Shown: in pieces, positions 17,689-27,302 of the stretch
How the letters are laid out: each line of letters begins with the position of its first letter
How positions within the stretch are numbered: the first letter of the stretch is position 1
DNA from: Bacteroidales bacterium
GTDB taxonomy: Bacteria; Bacteroidota; Bacteroidia; Bacteroidales; Prolixibacteraceae
Direction: 5' to 3'
Assembly (NCBI GenBank): GCA_012729335.1
Contig: JAAYDJ010000035.1
Coordinates: 124,001-188,000 of the forward strand
DNA: 64,000 nucleotides
Notes under the pieces: model-generated
Database searches by the model: none
What the model saw: only the letters and a program-made list of their open reading frames with translations
What the model was told of the DNA's origin: nothing
Translations under genes and position numbers: made by a program

Positions 17689-18936
17689 TTACGCGAATTT
17701 TTTCAGGGCCAGGGTGGCATTATGACCGCCGAATCCGAAGGTATTGCTGATTGCGATCCTGATATCCCTTTTTTTGGCTTTATGGAATGTGAAATCGAGG
17801 CGGTTGTCGATTTCGGGATCATCGGTAAAATGGTTGATGGTCGGCGGGATGATTCCGTCGCGAAGAGACAGGACGGTGGCGATGGCCTCGATGGCGCCGG
17901 CGGCTCCCAGGAGATGGCCGGTCATCGATTTGGTGGCACTGATGCTCAGCTGGTATGCATGGTCCCCGAATACGCCCAGGATGGCTTTGGGCTCGGCAAT
18001 GTCGCCCAGGGGAGTGGAGGTCCCGTGCACGTTGATATAATCCACATCGGTCACACTGAGGCCGGCATCTTCCACGGCCCACTTCATCACCAGTCTGGCA
18101 CCGGTCCCCTCGGGATCAGGGGCCGTCATGTGGTAGGCATCGGCCGACATGCCGCCGCCTATGATCTCGGCATAGATTTTCGCCCCGCGTCGCACGGCAT
18201 GCCCATACTCCTCCAGGATCAGCGCTCCCGCCCCTTCTCCCATGACAAACCCGTCACGGTCCTTGTCAAAGGGACGCGAGGCCGTGGCGGGATCGTCATT
18301 ACGGGTCGAAATGGCCCTCATGGAATTGAATCCGGCCATGGCCGCTTCGTTCACTCCGGCTTCAGAACCACCGGTGATCATGAACTCCACCTGCCCCAGC
18401 CTGATCTTATTGAAGGCCTCAATAATCGCATGCGAAGCCGAAGCACAAGCAGTGACCGTCGTGTAGTTGGGACCCCTGAAACCATACTTGATCGACAGCA
18501 ATCCCCCGGCAATGTTGGCAATCATCTTGGGAATGAAAAAGGGCGTAAACTGGGGCCTCTCGGGCTTGTAGGCCTGCACCTCCTCAAAAAAGGTCTGCAA
18601 GCCGCCAATTCCCGACCCCCAGATGATCCCCGACCTGTTCTTATCCAGCTGATCCGTATTGACCCCGGAATCCTCCATGGCCTGCGCAGCTGCCGCAAAG
18701 GCAAACTGCGTAAACAAATCATGTTTCCTGGCTTCCTTCCGGTCTATGCCATACCCTGCAGGATCAAAATCCCGCACCTCGCAGGCAAATTTCGTTTTGT
18801 GAAACTGAGGATCAAACTTGGTGATCGGGCCACACCCGCTAACGCCGTTCTTCAGATTTTCCCAGAAAAGATCAACCGAATTGCCTAAAGGTGATATAGC
18901 CCCAAGACCAGTAACTACTACCCTCTTCAACTCCAT
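17689..18936 (-). CDS. fabF: Beta-ketoacyl-ACP synthase II
   Basis: Condensing enzyme of type II fatty-acid elongation. The 415-residue thiolase-fold protein has the active-site Cys in VTACASASHA (Cys164) and the two catalytic histidines in NVHGTSTPLGD and MTGHLLGAAGA. It follows acpP by 18 bp and precedes rnc by 2 bp, so the three genes are probably one transcript. Confidence 0.97.
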   Translation of the reverse strand: MELKRVVVTGLGAISPLGNSVDLFWENLKNGVSGCGPITKFDPQFHKTKFACEVRDFDPAGYGIDRKEARKHDLFTQFAFAAAAQAMEDSGVNTDQLDKNRSGIIWGSGIGGLQTFFEEVQAYKPERPQFTPFFIPKMIANIAGGLLSIKYGFRGPNYTTVTACASASHAIIEAFNKIRLGQVEFMITGGSEAGVNEAAMAGFNSMRAISTRNDDPATASRPFDKDRDGFVMGEGAGALILEEYGHAVRRGAKIYAEIIGGGMSADAYHMTAPDPEGTGARLVMKWAVEDAGLSVTDVDYINVHGTSTPLGDIAEPKAILGVFGDHAYQLSISATKSMTGHLLGAAGAIEAIATVLSLRDGIIPPTINHFTDDPEIDNRLDFTFHKAKKRDIRIAISNTFGFGGHNATLALKKFA

Positions 18937-18954
18937 AAAATGACCTTTCCGGAT

Positions 18955-19197
18955 TTATTTGTTCTTGATTCCTTCCTCGATGTGCTTGATGGCTTCACCA
19001 ACAGTGGAGATTTTCTCAGCCTGATCATCGGGAATGGCCAGATCAAATTCCTTCTCAAATTCCATGATCAGCTCAACGGTATCCAGAGAATCAGCACCCA
19101 GATCATTCGTGAATGATGCTTCGTTGGTTACTTCACTTTCATCGACACCCAGTTTGTCAACGATGATTGCTTTAACTTTTGCTGCAATATCAGACAT
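18955..19197 (-). CDS. acpP: Acyl carrier protein
   Basis: Small acidic carrier of fatty-acyl chains. The 80-residue protein has the phosphopantetheine attachment motif [11 protein letters not shown] with Ser37. It is the first gene of the acpP-fabF-rnc run. A near match to the Bacteroidota -7 box (TTACTTTG) lies on the minus strand at 19250 to 19243. Confidence 0.98.
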   Translation of the reverse strand: MSDIAAKVKAIIVDKLGVDESEVTNEASFTNDLGADSLDTVELIMEFEKEFDLAIPDDQAEKISTVGEAIKHIEEGIKNK

Positions 19198-19328
19198 AGC
19201 TCAAATTTTAAGTTATTAAATACGGTTATTAAAAATCCGGTGCAAAGTAATAAATTTACAAACTATAATTCAAACAATACACCCAAAAAAAATGAAAGGT
19301 AATAATTACTATTTAAACCATAAGGGCC

Positions 19329-19336
19329 TATATTTG
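19329..19336 (+). promoter_or_regulatory. Bacteroidota -7 box (TATATTTG) for purN
   Basis: Perfect TAnnTTTG 39 bp before the purN start, in the divergent gap with acpP. Confidence 0.5.
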
Positions 19337-19375
19337 AACATTTTAGTCAAAAATTCAATCTGAACTGCCGCAGGA

Positions 19376-19966
19376 ATGGAAGCCATAAAGATCGCTCTTT
19401 TTGCCTCGGGATCGGGGACCAATGCCGGGAGAATCATGGAATATTTTGCAGATAACCAGGCGATTAAGGTGGCATGTCTGCTTTCGAACAATCCGGAGGC
19501 TTACGCCTTGACCAGGGCCAGGGAAGCGGGGGTGGAGACGCTGCTTTTTGACAGGGAGGAGTTTTTCAGGAGTTCCCGGATCGGGGATTACCTGGCCGGG
19601 AAAGGGGTTGGCCTGGTGGTTCTGGCCGGTTTTTTATGGTTGGTTCCCCCTGGTCTGCTGCGCCGGTTCACGGTCATCAACATCCATCCCGCACTGCTGC
19701 CGGCCTATGGCGGCAAAAATATGTACGGAAGGTATGTCCATGAGGCCGTTATCCGTCATGGGGAATCTTTTTCGGGGATTACCATTCATTATGTGAATGA
19801 GAAATATGACGAGGGAGAGATCATCTTCCAGGCACGGTGCAGGGTAGAGCCCGGGGATACCCCTGACTCCCTGGCAGAAAGAATCCACCAGTTGGAATAC
19901 CGCCATTATCCGGAAGTTATCGAACAAGTGGCTGATTCTCTCCGACGAAAGTTGGACCTGGCGTGA
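19376..19966 (+). CDS. purN: Phosphoribosylglycinamide formyltransferase
   Basis: Transfers a formyl group from 10-formyl-tetrahydrofolate to GAR in purine synthesis. The 196-residue protein shows the N-terminal FASGSGTNAGRIM loop, the NIHPALLPAYGGKNMYG active-site segment with the essential His, and the YDEGEIIFQ loop with the catalytic Asp. It is monocistronic here, next to acpP in the opposite direction. Confidence 0.95.
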   Translation: MEAIKIALFASGSGTNAGRIMEYFADNQAIKVACLLSNNPEAYALTRAREAGVETLLFDREEFFRSSRIGDYLAGKGVGLVVLAGFLWLVPPGLLRRFTVINIHPALLPAYGGKNMYGRYVHEAVIRHGESFSGITIHYVNEKYDEGEIIFQARCRVEPGDTPDSLAERIHQLEYRHYPEVIEQVADSLRRKLDLA

Positions 19967-20026
19967 CCCCCCCATCAGACCGCTGTTAAATAATGTTAAG
20001 AATCTCAGAATCAGGCTACCTAAAAT

Positions 20027-20034
20027 TATCTTTG
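20027..20034 (+). promoter_or_regulatory. Bacteroidota -7 box (TATCTTTG) for the kinase/regulator pair
   Basis: Perfect TAnnTTTG ending only 4 bp before the ATG at 20039. A start site at the usual distance would fall on or next to the ATG, suggesting a leaderless mRNA. Confidence 0.5.
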
Positions 20035-20038
20035 CGGC

Positions 20039-21628
20039 ATGAGCAAACAAAAGCTGGTTACCCTGATTGTCATGATGGCGTTGGTAATGACCGGGCTGAT
20101 CCTGGTTCAGATCAACAGCATCCAGAAGTCGGCCAGGATCAGGGAGGAGCAGTTTGATCAGACGGTGAGGCAGATTCTCTCGCAGGTAGTTTTGAAAATG
20201 GAAGAGCACGAGCGGGTTTTGCTCCTGGAGGAGGAGTTATATGCTGCGAGGCGTCAGGACTCCGCATTGCTTTCTCTGCCCGCTTTCGGTAATCTCCTTC
20301 CGCGGGGCCTTCAGGAGGCCAATCTAAGCCTCTCTTTCAGTTATTCGCGCACCACCAGGACGATGCAGCCCCGCGTCGAATACCAGTTTACCGACACCAT
20401 TATCTCGCTGCAGAACACCACCCGTGGCCGGCCCGGCGACTTTCCTTCGGCCTTTGACAAACTGCATGATTACAACATGCAGCAGCAACGGCTTCTGGAA
20501 CAGCGTCTCAGCGAGAATTTCCAGCTCCTTCAGCGTCTCTTTTTCCGCAGCAGACCCATCGAGGAAAGAATCGACGTGAATTTTCTGACCAGAACCCTGA
20601 CCGAAGACTTCCGCTTTCAGGGGATCAGCCTCGACTATCGTTACGCCATCAAGACCTTTCCCACAGGCCAGGAAAAAACCATCAGCGAAAGCCCCGACTA
20701 CAAGAGCATCAAACGGAAAAAGGAGTACACACACGTACTCTTCCCCAATGACATCTACGAGATCCCCAACTACCTGGTGATATACTTCCCGAAGCGGTCG
20801 GGATTTCTGCTCAGGGCTACAGGAATCATGGTCATCCCCACCTTTATACTGACCGGACTGCTGATTGCCATTTTCACCTATACCATATATATCATATTCA
20901 AGCAAAAGAAGCTGTCGCAGATCAAGAACGACTTCATCAATAACATGACCCACGAGCTGAAAACGCCCATTTCCACGATCTCTTTGGCGAGTCAGATGCT
21001 CCAGGACGAAACCATTTCCAACACGCCCAGGACAATCGCCCACATTTCGAGTGTGATCAACCAGGAGAGCAAAAGGCTGAGCTACCAGGTGGAGAAGGTG
21101 CTGCAGATGGCTGTTTTCAATGAAGGCCGGCTGAAGCTCCGCTTCAAAGAGTTCGAGCTCAACGATCTGGTGAGGACCGTCATCTCCAGCTTTGAACTGC
21201 GCGTGAAAAATAAGAACGGCACCCTGCACACCGACCTGAGGGCGGTCGGCAACAGGATTTACGGCGATGAAATCCACATCACCAATGTGGTGTTCAATCT
21301 TCTTGACAACGCTTTTAAATACAGTAATGAGATCCCCGACATTACCGTGACCACCGAAAACCGCAGGGAGAGCGTGGTCCTATCGGTCACCGACAAAGGT
21401 ATCGGCATCCCCAGGGAGCACCAGGAACAGATTTTTGAGAGGTTTTACCGGGTGCCCACCGGAAATGTGCACAATGTAAAAGGGTTTGGATTGGGGTTAA
21501 GTTATGTGAAAAAGATTGTAGAAGCCCACAATGGCAAGATTTTGGTAGAGAGTGCCGTGAACAAAGGCACCACCTTCAGCATACATTTTCCACTCAATAA
21601 CAAGAAAAACAATGGAACAGAAAGTTAA
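20039..21628 (+). CDS. Membrane sensor histidine kinase
   Basis: A 529-residue two-component sensor resembling RprX of Bacteroides. It has a first transmembrane helix (about 6-26), an extracytoplasmic sensing region of roughly 230 residues, a second helix (about 265-288), then the dimerisation box FINNMTHELKTP with phospho-acceptor His305. The HATPase domain has the N box (VFNLLDNAFKYS) and G boxes (DKGIGIP and KGFGLGLSYV). The 3' end overlaps the response regulator by 17 bp. What it senses cannot be read from the sequence. Confidence 0.95.
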   Translation: MSKQKLVTLIVMMALVMTGLILVQINSIQKSARIREEQFDQTVRQILSQVVLKMEEHERVLLLEEELYAARRQDSALLSLPAFGNLLPRGLQEANLSLSFSYSRTTRTMQPRVEYQFTDTIISLQNTTRGRPGDFPSAFDKLHDYNMQQQRLLEQRLSENFQLLQRLFFRSRPIEERIDVNFLTRTLTEDFRFQGISLDYRYAIKTFPTGQEKTISESPDYKSIKRKKEYTHVLFPNDIYEIPNYLVIYFPKRSGFLLRATGIMVIPTFILTGLLIAIFTYTIYIIFKQKKLSQIKNDFINNMTHELKTPISTISLASQMLQDETISNTPRTIAHISSVINQESKRLSYQVEKVLQMAVFNEGRLKLRFKEFELNDLVRTVISSFELRVKNKNGTLHTDLRAVGNRIYGDEIHITNVVFNLLDNAFKYSNEIPDITVTTENRRESVVLSVTDKGIGIPREHQEQIFERFYRVPTGNVHNVKGFGLGLSYVKKIVEAHNGKILVESAVNKGTTFSIHFPLNNKKNNGTES

Positions 21629-22301
21629 GTTACTGCTTGCCGAAGACGATGAGAACCTGGGACTGCTGCTGCGCGAATATTTGGTCGCCAAGGGGTATGA
21701 CGCCATGCTCTATCCCGACGGTGAGGCGGCTTTCAGGGGGTTCAGCAAGGAGCATTTCGACATCTGCATTCTCGACATCATGATGCCCAAGAAGGACGGA
21801 TTTACCCTGGCCCGGGAGATCAGGATGGTGTCGGCCGACATACCCATCATTTTTCTGACGGCCAAGAACCTCAAGGACGATGTCATCGAGGGTTTCAAAC
21901 TGGGTGCCGACGATTATATCACCAAGCCCTTCAGCATGGAGGAACTTATCTTCAGGATTGAGGCGATCCTGCGGCGGACGGTCCCGGAAATCCAGAACAC
22001 CGGACAGCAGATTTACCAGCTGGGGCGTTATACTTTTAACGCCCGAAAACAGACCCTGGCCAATGAGGAGGAGGTGGTTAAACTCACCACCAAGGAGGCG
22101 GAACTGCTCAAGCTCCTTTGCCAGAATGCCAACAAGGTGCTGGAACGGAATTTCGCCCTGAAATCAATCTGGATCGACGACAATTACTTCAATGCACGGA
22201 GCATGGATGTGTACATCACCAAACTGAGGAAGCACCTCAAGGATGAACCCTCCGTGGAGATCATCAATGTACACGGGAAAGGATACAAGTTAATTATGTA
22301 A
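21612..22301 (+). CDS. OmpR-family response regulator
   Basis: A 229-residue transcription factor partner of the overlapping kinase. The receiver domain has the acidic pair ED (11-12), phospho-acceptor Asp55 in CILDIMMPK, and the conserved Lys in YITKPF; the C-terminal half is a winged helix (LTTKEAELLKLL ... ARSMDVYITKLRKHL ... GKGYKLIM). It resembles RprY. The kinase-regulator overlap supports co-translation. Confidence 0.96.
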   Translation: MEQKVKLLLAEDDENLGLLLREYLVAKGYDAMLYPDGEAAFRGFSKEHFDICILDIMMPKKDGFTLAREIRMVSADIPIIFLTAKNLKDDVIEGFKLGADDYITKPFSMEELIFRIEAILRRTVPEIQNTGQQIYQLGRYTFNARKQTLANEEEVVKLTTKEAELLKLLCQNANKVLERNFALKSIWIDDNYFNARSMDVYITKLRKHLKDEPSVEIINVHGKGYKLIM

Positions 22302-24089
22302 TTAATCCAGTTTCAGGACAGCCAGGAAGGCTTTCTGGGGGACTTCCACGCTGCCGATCTGTTTCATGCGTTTCTTGCCCTTTTTCTGCTTTTCGAGGAG
22401 TTTCCGCTTGCGGGTGATGTCGCCTCCGTAACATTTGGCGGTCACGTCCTTGCGGACGGCCTTCACGGTTTCACGGGCGATGATCTTGGCACCGATGGCG
22501 GCCTGAATGGCCACATCGAACTGTTGACGGGGAATGAGTTCCCGCAGCTTCTCGCACATTTTCCGCCCGAAATTATAGGCATTGTCGAAGTGGATCAGCG
22601 TCGAGAGGGCATCCACCATCTCCCCGTTGAGCAGAATATCAAGCCGGATAAGCCGTGCAGGACGGTAATCCTGGATGTGGTAGTCAAAGGAGGCATATCC
22701 GCGGGAGATGCTTTTGAGTTTGTCATAGAAGTCAAAGACGATTTCCCCCAGGGGCATATCGAAGATCAGTTCCACCCGTTCTGAAGTGAGGTAGCTCTGG
22801 TTGATCAGGGTTCCCCTTTTATCAAGGCAGAGGGTCATGATGGATCCCACGTATTCAGAGGCGGTGATGATGTTGGCGCGGATATAGGGTTCCTCGATGG
22901 TGTCGATCAGGGTGGAAGCAGGCATTCCCGAGGGATTGTAGACGCGGATGGTTTCTCCGCTGGTGAGCTTCAGCATATAGGAGACATTGGGAACGGTGGT
23001 GATCACGTTCATGTCGAATTCCCTTTCGAGGCGCTCCTGGATAATCTCCATGTGGAGGAGGCCCAGGAAGCCGCAGCGGAAGCCAAATCCCAGGGCTACC
23101 GACGATTCCGGCTCATAGGTCAGGGAGGCGTCGTTGAGCTGGAGCTTCTCCATGGCGCTGCGCAGGTCCTCATAATCTTCCGAATCGATGGGATAGACAC
23201 CGGCAAACACCATGGGCTTCACCTCCTCGAATCCTTCGATGGCTCCGTCACAAGGGCGTTTCACATGGGTGATGGTATCGCCCACCTTTACCTCGCGGGC
23301 CGCCTTGATGCCCGAAATGATATACCCCACATCGCCTGCACTGATCACCTCCCGGGGGTCCATCCCCAGCCTGAGGATCCCTACCTCATCGGCATTGTAC
23401 TCTTTTTTGGTGGCGACGAACTTGACCAGGTCCCCCTTGCGGATCTCCCCGTTGACAATCTTAAAATAGGCGATGACCCCCCGGAAGGTGTTGAACACCG
23501 AATCAAAAATCAGCGCCTGCAGCGGAGCCTGGGGATCTCCCTTGGGTGGTGGTACCCGCTCAACAATACGACGGAGAATTTTCTCCACGCCCATACCGGT
23601 CTTTCCGCTGGCCTCAATGATATCGTCGGGATCACATCCGATCAGATCGATGATCTGCTCCGACACCCGTTCGGGCATGGCACTATCCATATCCATCTTG
23701 TTCATCACCGGAATGATTTCCAAATCGTTTTCCAGGGCAAGGTAGAGGTTGGAGATGGTCTGCGCCTGGATACCCTGGGTGGCGTCAATGATGAGCAAGG
23801 CACCTTCGCAGGCCGCAATCGAGCGTGACACCTCATAGGAAAAATCCACATGCCCGGGAGTGTCAATCAGGTTGAGTTTGTACCGCTGCCCATCAAGTTC
23901 GTAATCCATCTGAATGGCATGGCTCTTGATGGTGATCCCCCGCTCCTGCTCCAATTCCATGCTGTCGAGAACCTGGTCGTGCATATCCCGCTCCGACACC
24001 GTATTGGTGATCTGCAACAACCGGTCGGCCAGGGTACTCTTCCCATGGTCAATATGTGCGATGATACAAAAATTACGGATATAGTTCAT
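22302..24089 (-). CDS. lepA: Elongation factor 4 (LepA)
   Basis: Ribosome-associated GTPase that acts in translation or ribosome biogenesis. The 595-residue length is standard. It shows the P-loop AHIDHGKST (11-19), the DTPGH motif, NKMD, and the LepA-specific C-terminal domain ending [20 protein letters not shown]. It stops directly next to the response regulator stop (convergent). The leader is about 145 nt long if the promoter at 24237-24244 is used. Confidence 0.98.
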   Translation of the reverse strand: MNYIRNFCIIAHIDHGKSTLADRLLQITNTVSERDMHDQVLDSMELEQERGITIKSHAIQMDYELDGQRYKLNLIDTPGHVDFSYEVSRSIAACEGALLIIDATQGIQAQTISNLYLALENDLEIIPVMNKMDMDSAMPERVSEQIIDLIGCDPDDIIEASGKTGMGVEKILRRIVERVPPPKGDPQAPLQALIFDSVFNTFRGVIAYFKIVNGEIRKGDLVKFVATKKEYNADEVGILRLGMDPREVISAGDVGYIISGIKAAREVKVGDTITHVKRPCDGAIEGFEEVKPMVFAGVYPIDSEDYEDLRSAMEKLQLNDASLTYEPESSVALGFGFRCGFLGLLHMEIIQERLEREFDMNVITTVPNVSYMLKLTSGETIRVYNPSGMPASTLIDTIEEPYIRANIITASEYVGSIMTLCLDKRGTLINQSYLTSERVELIFDMPLGEIVFDFYDKLKSISRGYASFDYHIQDYRPARLIRLDILLNGEMVDALSTLIHFDNAYNFGRKMCEKLRELIPRQQFDVAIQAAIGAKIIARETVKAVRKDVTAKCYGGDITRKRKLLEKQKKGKKRMKQIGSVEVPQKAFLAVLKLD

Positions 24090-24236
24090 TTTTCTGCTAT
24101 TCTTATATTATTCCGGTTTTCACAGCCCCATCTCCTCTTTCCCGGGTACCGAACCGGCCTGTCCATCTTCAGACACGCTCCCCGGGCCAGGAAGGCCTGA
24201 TCTTCAACCCGGTCAGGGCTCCAATCATTTCGGGCA

Positions 24237-24265
24237 CAAATATATTCAATTTTTCGCTTCTCAAA
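24237..24265 (-). promoter_or_regulatory. Bacteroidota promoter for lepA (TTTG-N17-TATATTTG)
   Basis: On the minus strand TTTG (24265 to 24262) and TATATTTG (24244 to 24237) are 17 bp apart, matching both promoter elements. The leader down to lepA (24236 to 24090) contains an 18-codon-range ORF (ATG at 24230, minus strand); otherwise I see nothing coding there. Confidence 0.6.
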
Positions 24266-24338
24266 TCGCACCCCTCCAGCCTCCCCATCATGCAAATTCC
24301 CTGAAATTCCCTCCAATTTTTCCGAAGAACCGTACACT

Positions 24339-24355
24339 TTGGCACAGTTATTGAT
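24339..24355 (+). promoter_or_regulatory. Sigma-54-like promoter TTGGCACAGTTATTGAT
   Basis: The -24 element TTGGCAC is perfect and the -12 part TTGAT differs from TTGCT in one base (GG-N10-GA). It lies about 150 nt upstream of a strong terminator and no TAnnTTTG box is nearby. A sigma-54 activator is encoded at 5529-6758. Confidence 0.5.
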
Positions 24356-24365
24356 AAATATTCAT

Positions 24366-24522
24366 CAGAACGGTAAGAAGAAAAAAGTTCAAAGCCATGA
24401 AAACAATTTTCTGAATTATGCGTTTAAGTTAGTAGAGACTTCATCAGCCCAGTGCTGTTTTTTCATAAGTTTGGTTTAGTTAGGTTTAGTTGGATCCCGG
24501 GGCAGAGGCCCCGGGATTTTTT
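24366..24522 (+). ncRNA. Candidate small RNA ending in a Rho-independent terminator
   Basis: The segment between the sigma-54-like promoter and the terminator at 24494-24522 has no ORF longer than five codons (ATG 24397 gives MKTIF then stop; ATG 24418 gives MRLS then stop). Near its 3' end the 9-mer GGTTTAGTT is repeated directly at 24473-24481 and 24483-24491, just ahead of the terminator. The 5' end is inferred from promoter spacing. It could be a trans-acting small RNA or a leader with a tiny peptide; I know no named family for it. Confidence 0.45.
24494..24522 (+). terminator. Strong Rho-independent terminator
   Basis: ATCCCGGGGC (24494-24503) pairs with GCCCCGGGAT (24508-24517), loop AGAG, followed by a run of T. 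No protein gene on the plus strand ends nearby, so it must serve a non-coding transcript. Confidence 0.9.
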
Positions 24523-24599
24523 ATTTCCTGCACCACACATAGTGTGTCATTGTGATAGAACTCTTTACTTGTAAGGTTTTCCCGCTTCCCTAAAAAACG

Positions 24600-24607
24600 T
24601 AGTTTTG
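24600..24607 (+). promoter_or_regulatory. Bacteroidota -7 box (TAGTTTTG) for the first TonB receptor
   Basis: Perfect TAnnTTTG 24 bp before the GTG start at 24632. Confidence 0.45.
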
Positions 24608-24631
24608 GGATGTCCATTCCAGATTTGAAGC

Positions 24632-27025
24632 GTGTACCGGATTCTATTCGTCGTTTTGCTGCTTTTTTCATTTTTTCGTGGCCTGTCACAGGAGGTCATG
24701 GTCACTGATGCGGCGACAGGGCGTTCGCTCGAAGGGGTAGTCATTACTTCAGCGGGGGCCGTCACCCAGAGTGACAGCCGCGGGAAAGCCTCACTCTCCC
24801 ATTTTCCGGAGGAAGGGGAGTTGTTGTTTACCCATCCCTCTTACCAATCCCTGCGTATCGCATGGCAGAATCTGATCCAGATGAAGTTCAGGGTGAGCCT
24901 GGTGGAAACACCGCTATCCCTGGAGGAGGTGGTCATTTCGGTTTCCCGCAGTGAGCAGTTGCGGTCGGCTGTTTACCACAAGGTAGAGCGTTTGCCGGCA
25001 GGCCTGCTGGAGCGGAGGCATCCGCCGACGACTGCCGATTTGGCAGGTTTCAGCGGGGAAGTCTTCATTCAGAAGAGTCAACAGGGGGGAGGGAGCCCCA
25101 TGATCAGGGGTTTTTCGGCCAACAGGCTCCTGTTGGTGCTCGACGGAGTGAGGATGAACAATGCCATTTACCGGTCGGGAAATCTGCAAAACATCGTCGC
25201 TGTCGATGCCAACATGCTGGAGACCACAGAAATTCTTCCGGGACCGGGAAGTGTGGCCTATGGCAGCGACGCCATGGGGGGTGTCGTGAGTTTTTATACC
25301 TGTAAGCCAAAACTGAGCACCTCCGGGGATTGGGTTTCAGGTGGCACCTACCGTTTGCGTGCCTTTTCGGCAGAACGCGGCGGGAGTCTTCACCTGCGCG
25401 GGGGTGCCGGCAACAACCAGTGGGGATTTCTGGTGGGAGGCACCTGGTCAGGATTCGGCGACCTCCGGATGGGGCGCCACGGCCCCGCTGAATATCTCCG
25501 CAACGCATACGTGGTTCCCTCCCTTTTCACGGGGCGTGATTCAGTCATTCCCAACAGCCAGCCGCGTGTGCAGCGCCCCACCGCATACCAGCAGGCCAAC
25601 CTGATGGCCAAAGTTCGCTTTAAACCCTCTCCACAACTCGAGATCCATCTCGGAGGACATTTCTCGGGGACCTCCGATGTGCCGCGTTATGACCGGCTGA
25701 TCATCTACCGGAAAGGGCGACTCCGTTACGGGGAGTGGTATTACGGCCCGCAGCAGTGGACCCTGATCACAGCCAATATCGACTACCGCCCGGGGAAAAG
25801 CCTATTTGACCGGGTTAATATCATACCTGCCTTTCAAAATTATTCTGAGAGCCGCCATGACCGCAATATCGACGACCCCCTTTTGTTTAACCGGAAGGAA
25901 AAACTCTCCATTTTCAGCCTGACCGCCGATTTTTACAAGGCATTGGGCCGCGACCTGCAGATAAACTATGGTCTGGAAGGCGCAACCAATGAGGTGGTTT
26001 CCAGGGGGTGGTCGACACATCTGCTGACCGGAGCAAAGGAGGCCGCCACCCCGCGGTACCCCTCCCTCTCCCACTATTCGCATGTGGCAGGGTATTTCAG
26101 CAGCCACTGGAATCCTTTTGAGCAGCTTTCCCTTGAAGGGGGAATCAGGGCGACCCTCACCCATGCCGAAGGGGCGTTCTCTCCCGAATCGGGGTTTCCC
26201 GATTCGGGGTTCAGTCAATATAACCGGGCCCTCAACGGCAGCCTGGGGGCAGTGTGGCGTCATTCACCCGACTGGCGCTTCAGGGTGCTGGCCTCCACGG
26301 GATTCAGAGCCCCCAACATCGACGACATGGCCAAGGTCTTCGACTCGGCCCCCGGAAACGTCATTGTTCCCAATCCCGCACTGAAACCGGAATACGCACG
26401 GAATGTGGAAACTGGCATTTTCTACGGAGCAGGGAAAAAACTCAGCGCGGAAGCCACCTTTTTTCTCACCCGTCTTTCCGGGGCCATGGTACGCCGCCCC
26501 TTCCTTTACCAGGGGCGTGACTCCATACCCTACAACGGCATCATGAGCCGGGTCGAAGCACTGGTCAATGCCGAGGCCGCCACCATGGCCGGAACCGTCC
26601 TCACCGTGGTTTATCATTTCTCCCCGCAACTCCGGACCGAACACTCCCTGACCGCCATGACCGGTGAAGACTCCGACGGATTTCCCGTACGCCATGTACC
26701 TCCGCTTTACGGCGCTTCCTCCCTGGCTTTCAGCAAAAATCCATGGTTCACGGCACTCACCCTGCACTACAACGGGAAGCTCCCCTCTTCCCGCCTGGCA
26801 CCCGACGAAAGGGAGAAACCATGGCTCTACCTCCCCGATGCTTCCGGGAATCCCTACGCTCCCGCCTGGATGACCATCGACCTGCACGCCGCCTATGACT
26901 TTTCTCCTGCCTTTAAACTCTCAGCAGGCATCGAAAACCTGACCAACCGCAGGTTCCGCCCCTACTCCTCAGGAATCGTGGCCCCCGGCACCAGCCTGGT
27001 CCTCTCCCTCTGCGGAAAATTCTGA
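24632..27025 (+). CDS. TonB-dependent outer-membrane receptor
   Basis: A 797-residue outer-membrane gated channel. A signal peptide (MYRILFVVLLLFSFFRGLSQ) is followed by a CarboxypepD-like beta-sandwich (about 20-90), a TonB box (EEVVISV near 97), a plug domain with MIRGFSANRLLLVLDGVRMNNAIYR, and a 22-strand-type barrel ending LVLSLCGKF. The N-terminal sandwich is typical of Bacteroidota, but it is shorter than SusC and has no SusD neighbour, so a small ligand (metal chelate, cofactor) is likelier than a glycan. The start is GTG. Transcription ends at the hairpin 27211-27245. Confidence 0.93.
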   Translation: MYRILFVVLLLFSFFRGLSQEVMVTDAATGRSLEGVVITSAGAVTQSDSRGKASLSHFPEEGELLFTHPSYQSLRIAWQNLIQMKFRVSLVETPLSLEEVVISVSRSEQLRSAVYHKVERLPAGLLERRHPPTTADLAGFSGEVFIQKSQQGGGSPMIRGFSANRLLLVLDGVRMNNAIYRSGNLQNIVAVDANMLETTEILPGPGSVAYGSDAMGGVVSFYTCKPKLSTSGDWVSGGTYRLRAFSAERGGSLHLRGGAGNNQWGFLVGGTWSGFGDLRMGRHGPAEYLRNAYVVPSLFTGRDSVIPNSQPRVQRPTAYQQANLMAKVRFKPSPQLEIHLGGHFSGTSDVPRYDRLIIYRKGRLRYGEWYYGPQQWTLITANIDYRPGKSLFDRVNIIPAFQNYSESRHDRNIDDPLLFNRKEKLSIFSLTADFYKALGRDLQINYGLEGATNEVVSRGWSTHLLTGAKEAATPRYPSLSHYSHVAGYFSSHWNPFEQLSLEGGIRATLTHAEGAFSPESGFPDSGFSQYNRALNGSLGAVWRHSPDWRFRVLASTGFRAPNIDDMAKVFDSAPGNVIVPNPALKPEYARNVETGIFYGAGKKLSAEATFFLTRLSGAMVRRPFLYQGRDSIPYNGIMSRVEALVNAEAATMAGTVLTVVYHFSPQLRTEHSLTAMTGEDSDGFPVRHVPPLYGASSLAFSKNPWFTALTLHYNGKLPSSRLAPDEREKPWLYLPDASGNPYAPAWMTIDLHAAYDFSPAFKLSAGIENLTNRRFRPYSSGIVAPGTSLVLSLCGKF

Positions 27026-27210
27026 ATTCTGCCTGCAGACTCATCCCTCAGCATTCGTTAACGAAAATAAGATGCACCACACCACGTACAAATTCCCTTT
27101 CAGGAAGAACAATACAATATTCCTAACAGGATTCCGTTTTTGAGGTGTAGGAAGTGCGCAACCTTTACAGAAAAATCAACGTCAATCAATTCGGTGCTTC
27201 CTAAAGACAG

Positions 27211-27245
27211 GAGGCTGTTCCGGACGCGGAGCGGCCTCTTTTTTT
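27211..27245 (+). terminator. Rho-independent terminator behind the TonB receptor
   Basis: A 12-bp stem with G-T pairs (27211-27222 with 27227-27238, loop GACG) followed by seven T, 185 bp past the receptor stop. Confidence 0.9.
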
Positions 27246-27280
27246 CCGTAGAGTGGTGAGTCCGGTTCCCACTAATTCCT

Positions 27281-27288
27281 TAAATTTG
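27281..27288 (+). promoter_or_regulatory. Bacteroidota -7 box (TAAATTTG)
   Basis: Perfect TAnnTTTG 14 bp before ATG 27303; the GTG at 27294 would lie at or before the transcription start. Confidence 0.5.
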
Positions 27289-27302
27289 GGAAAGTGCAAA
27301 AG

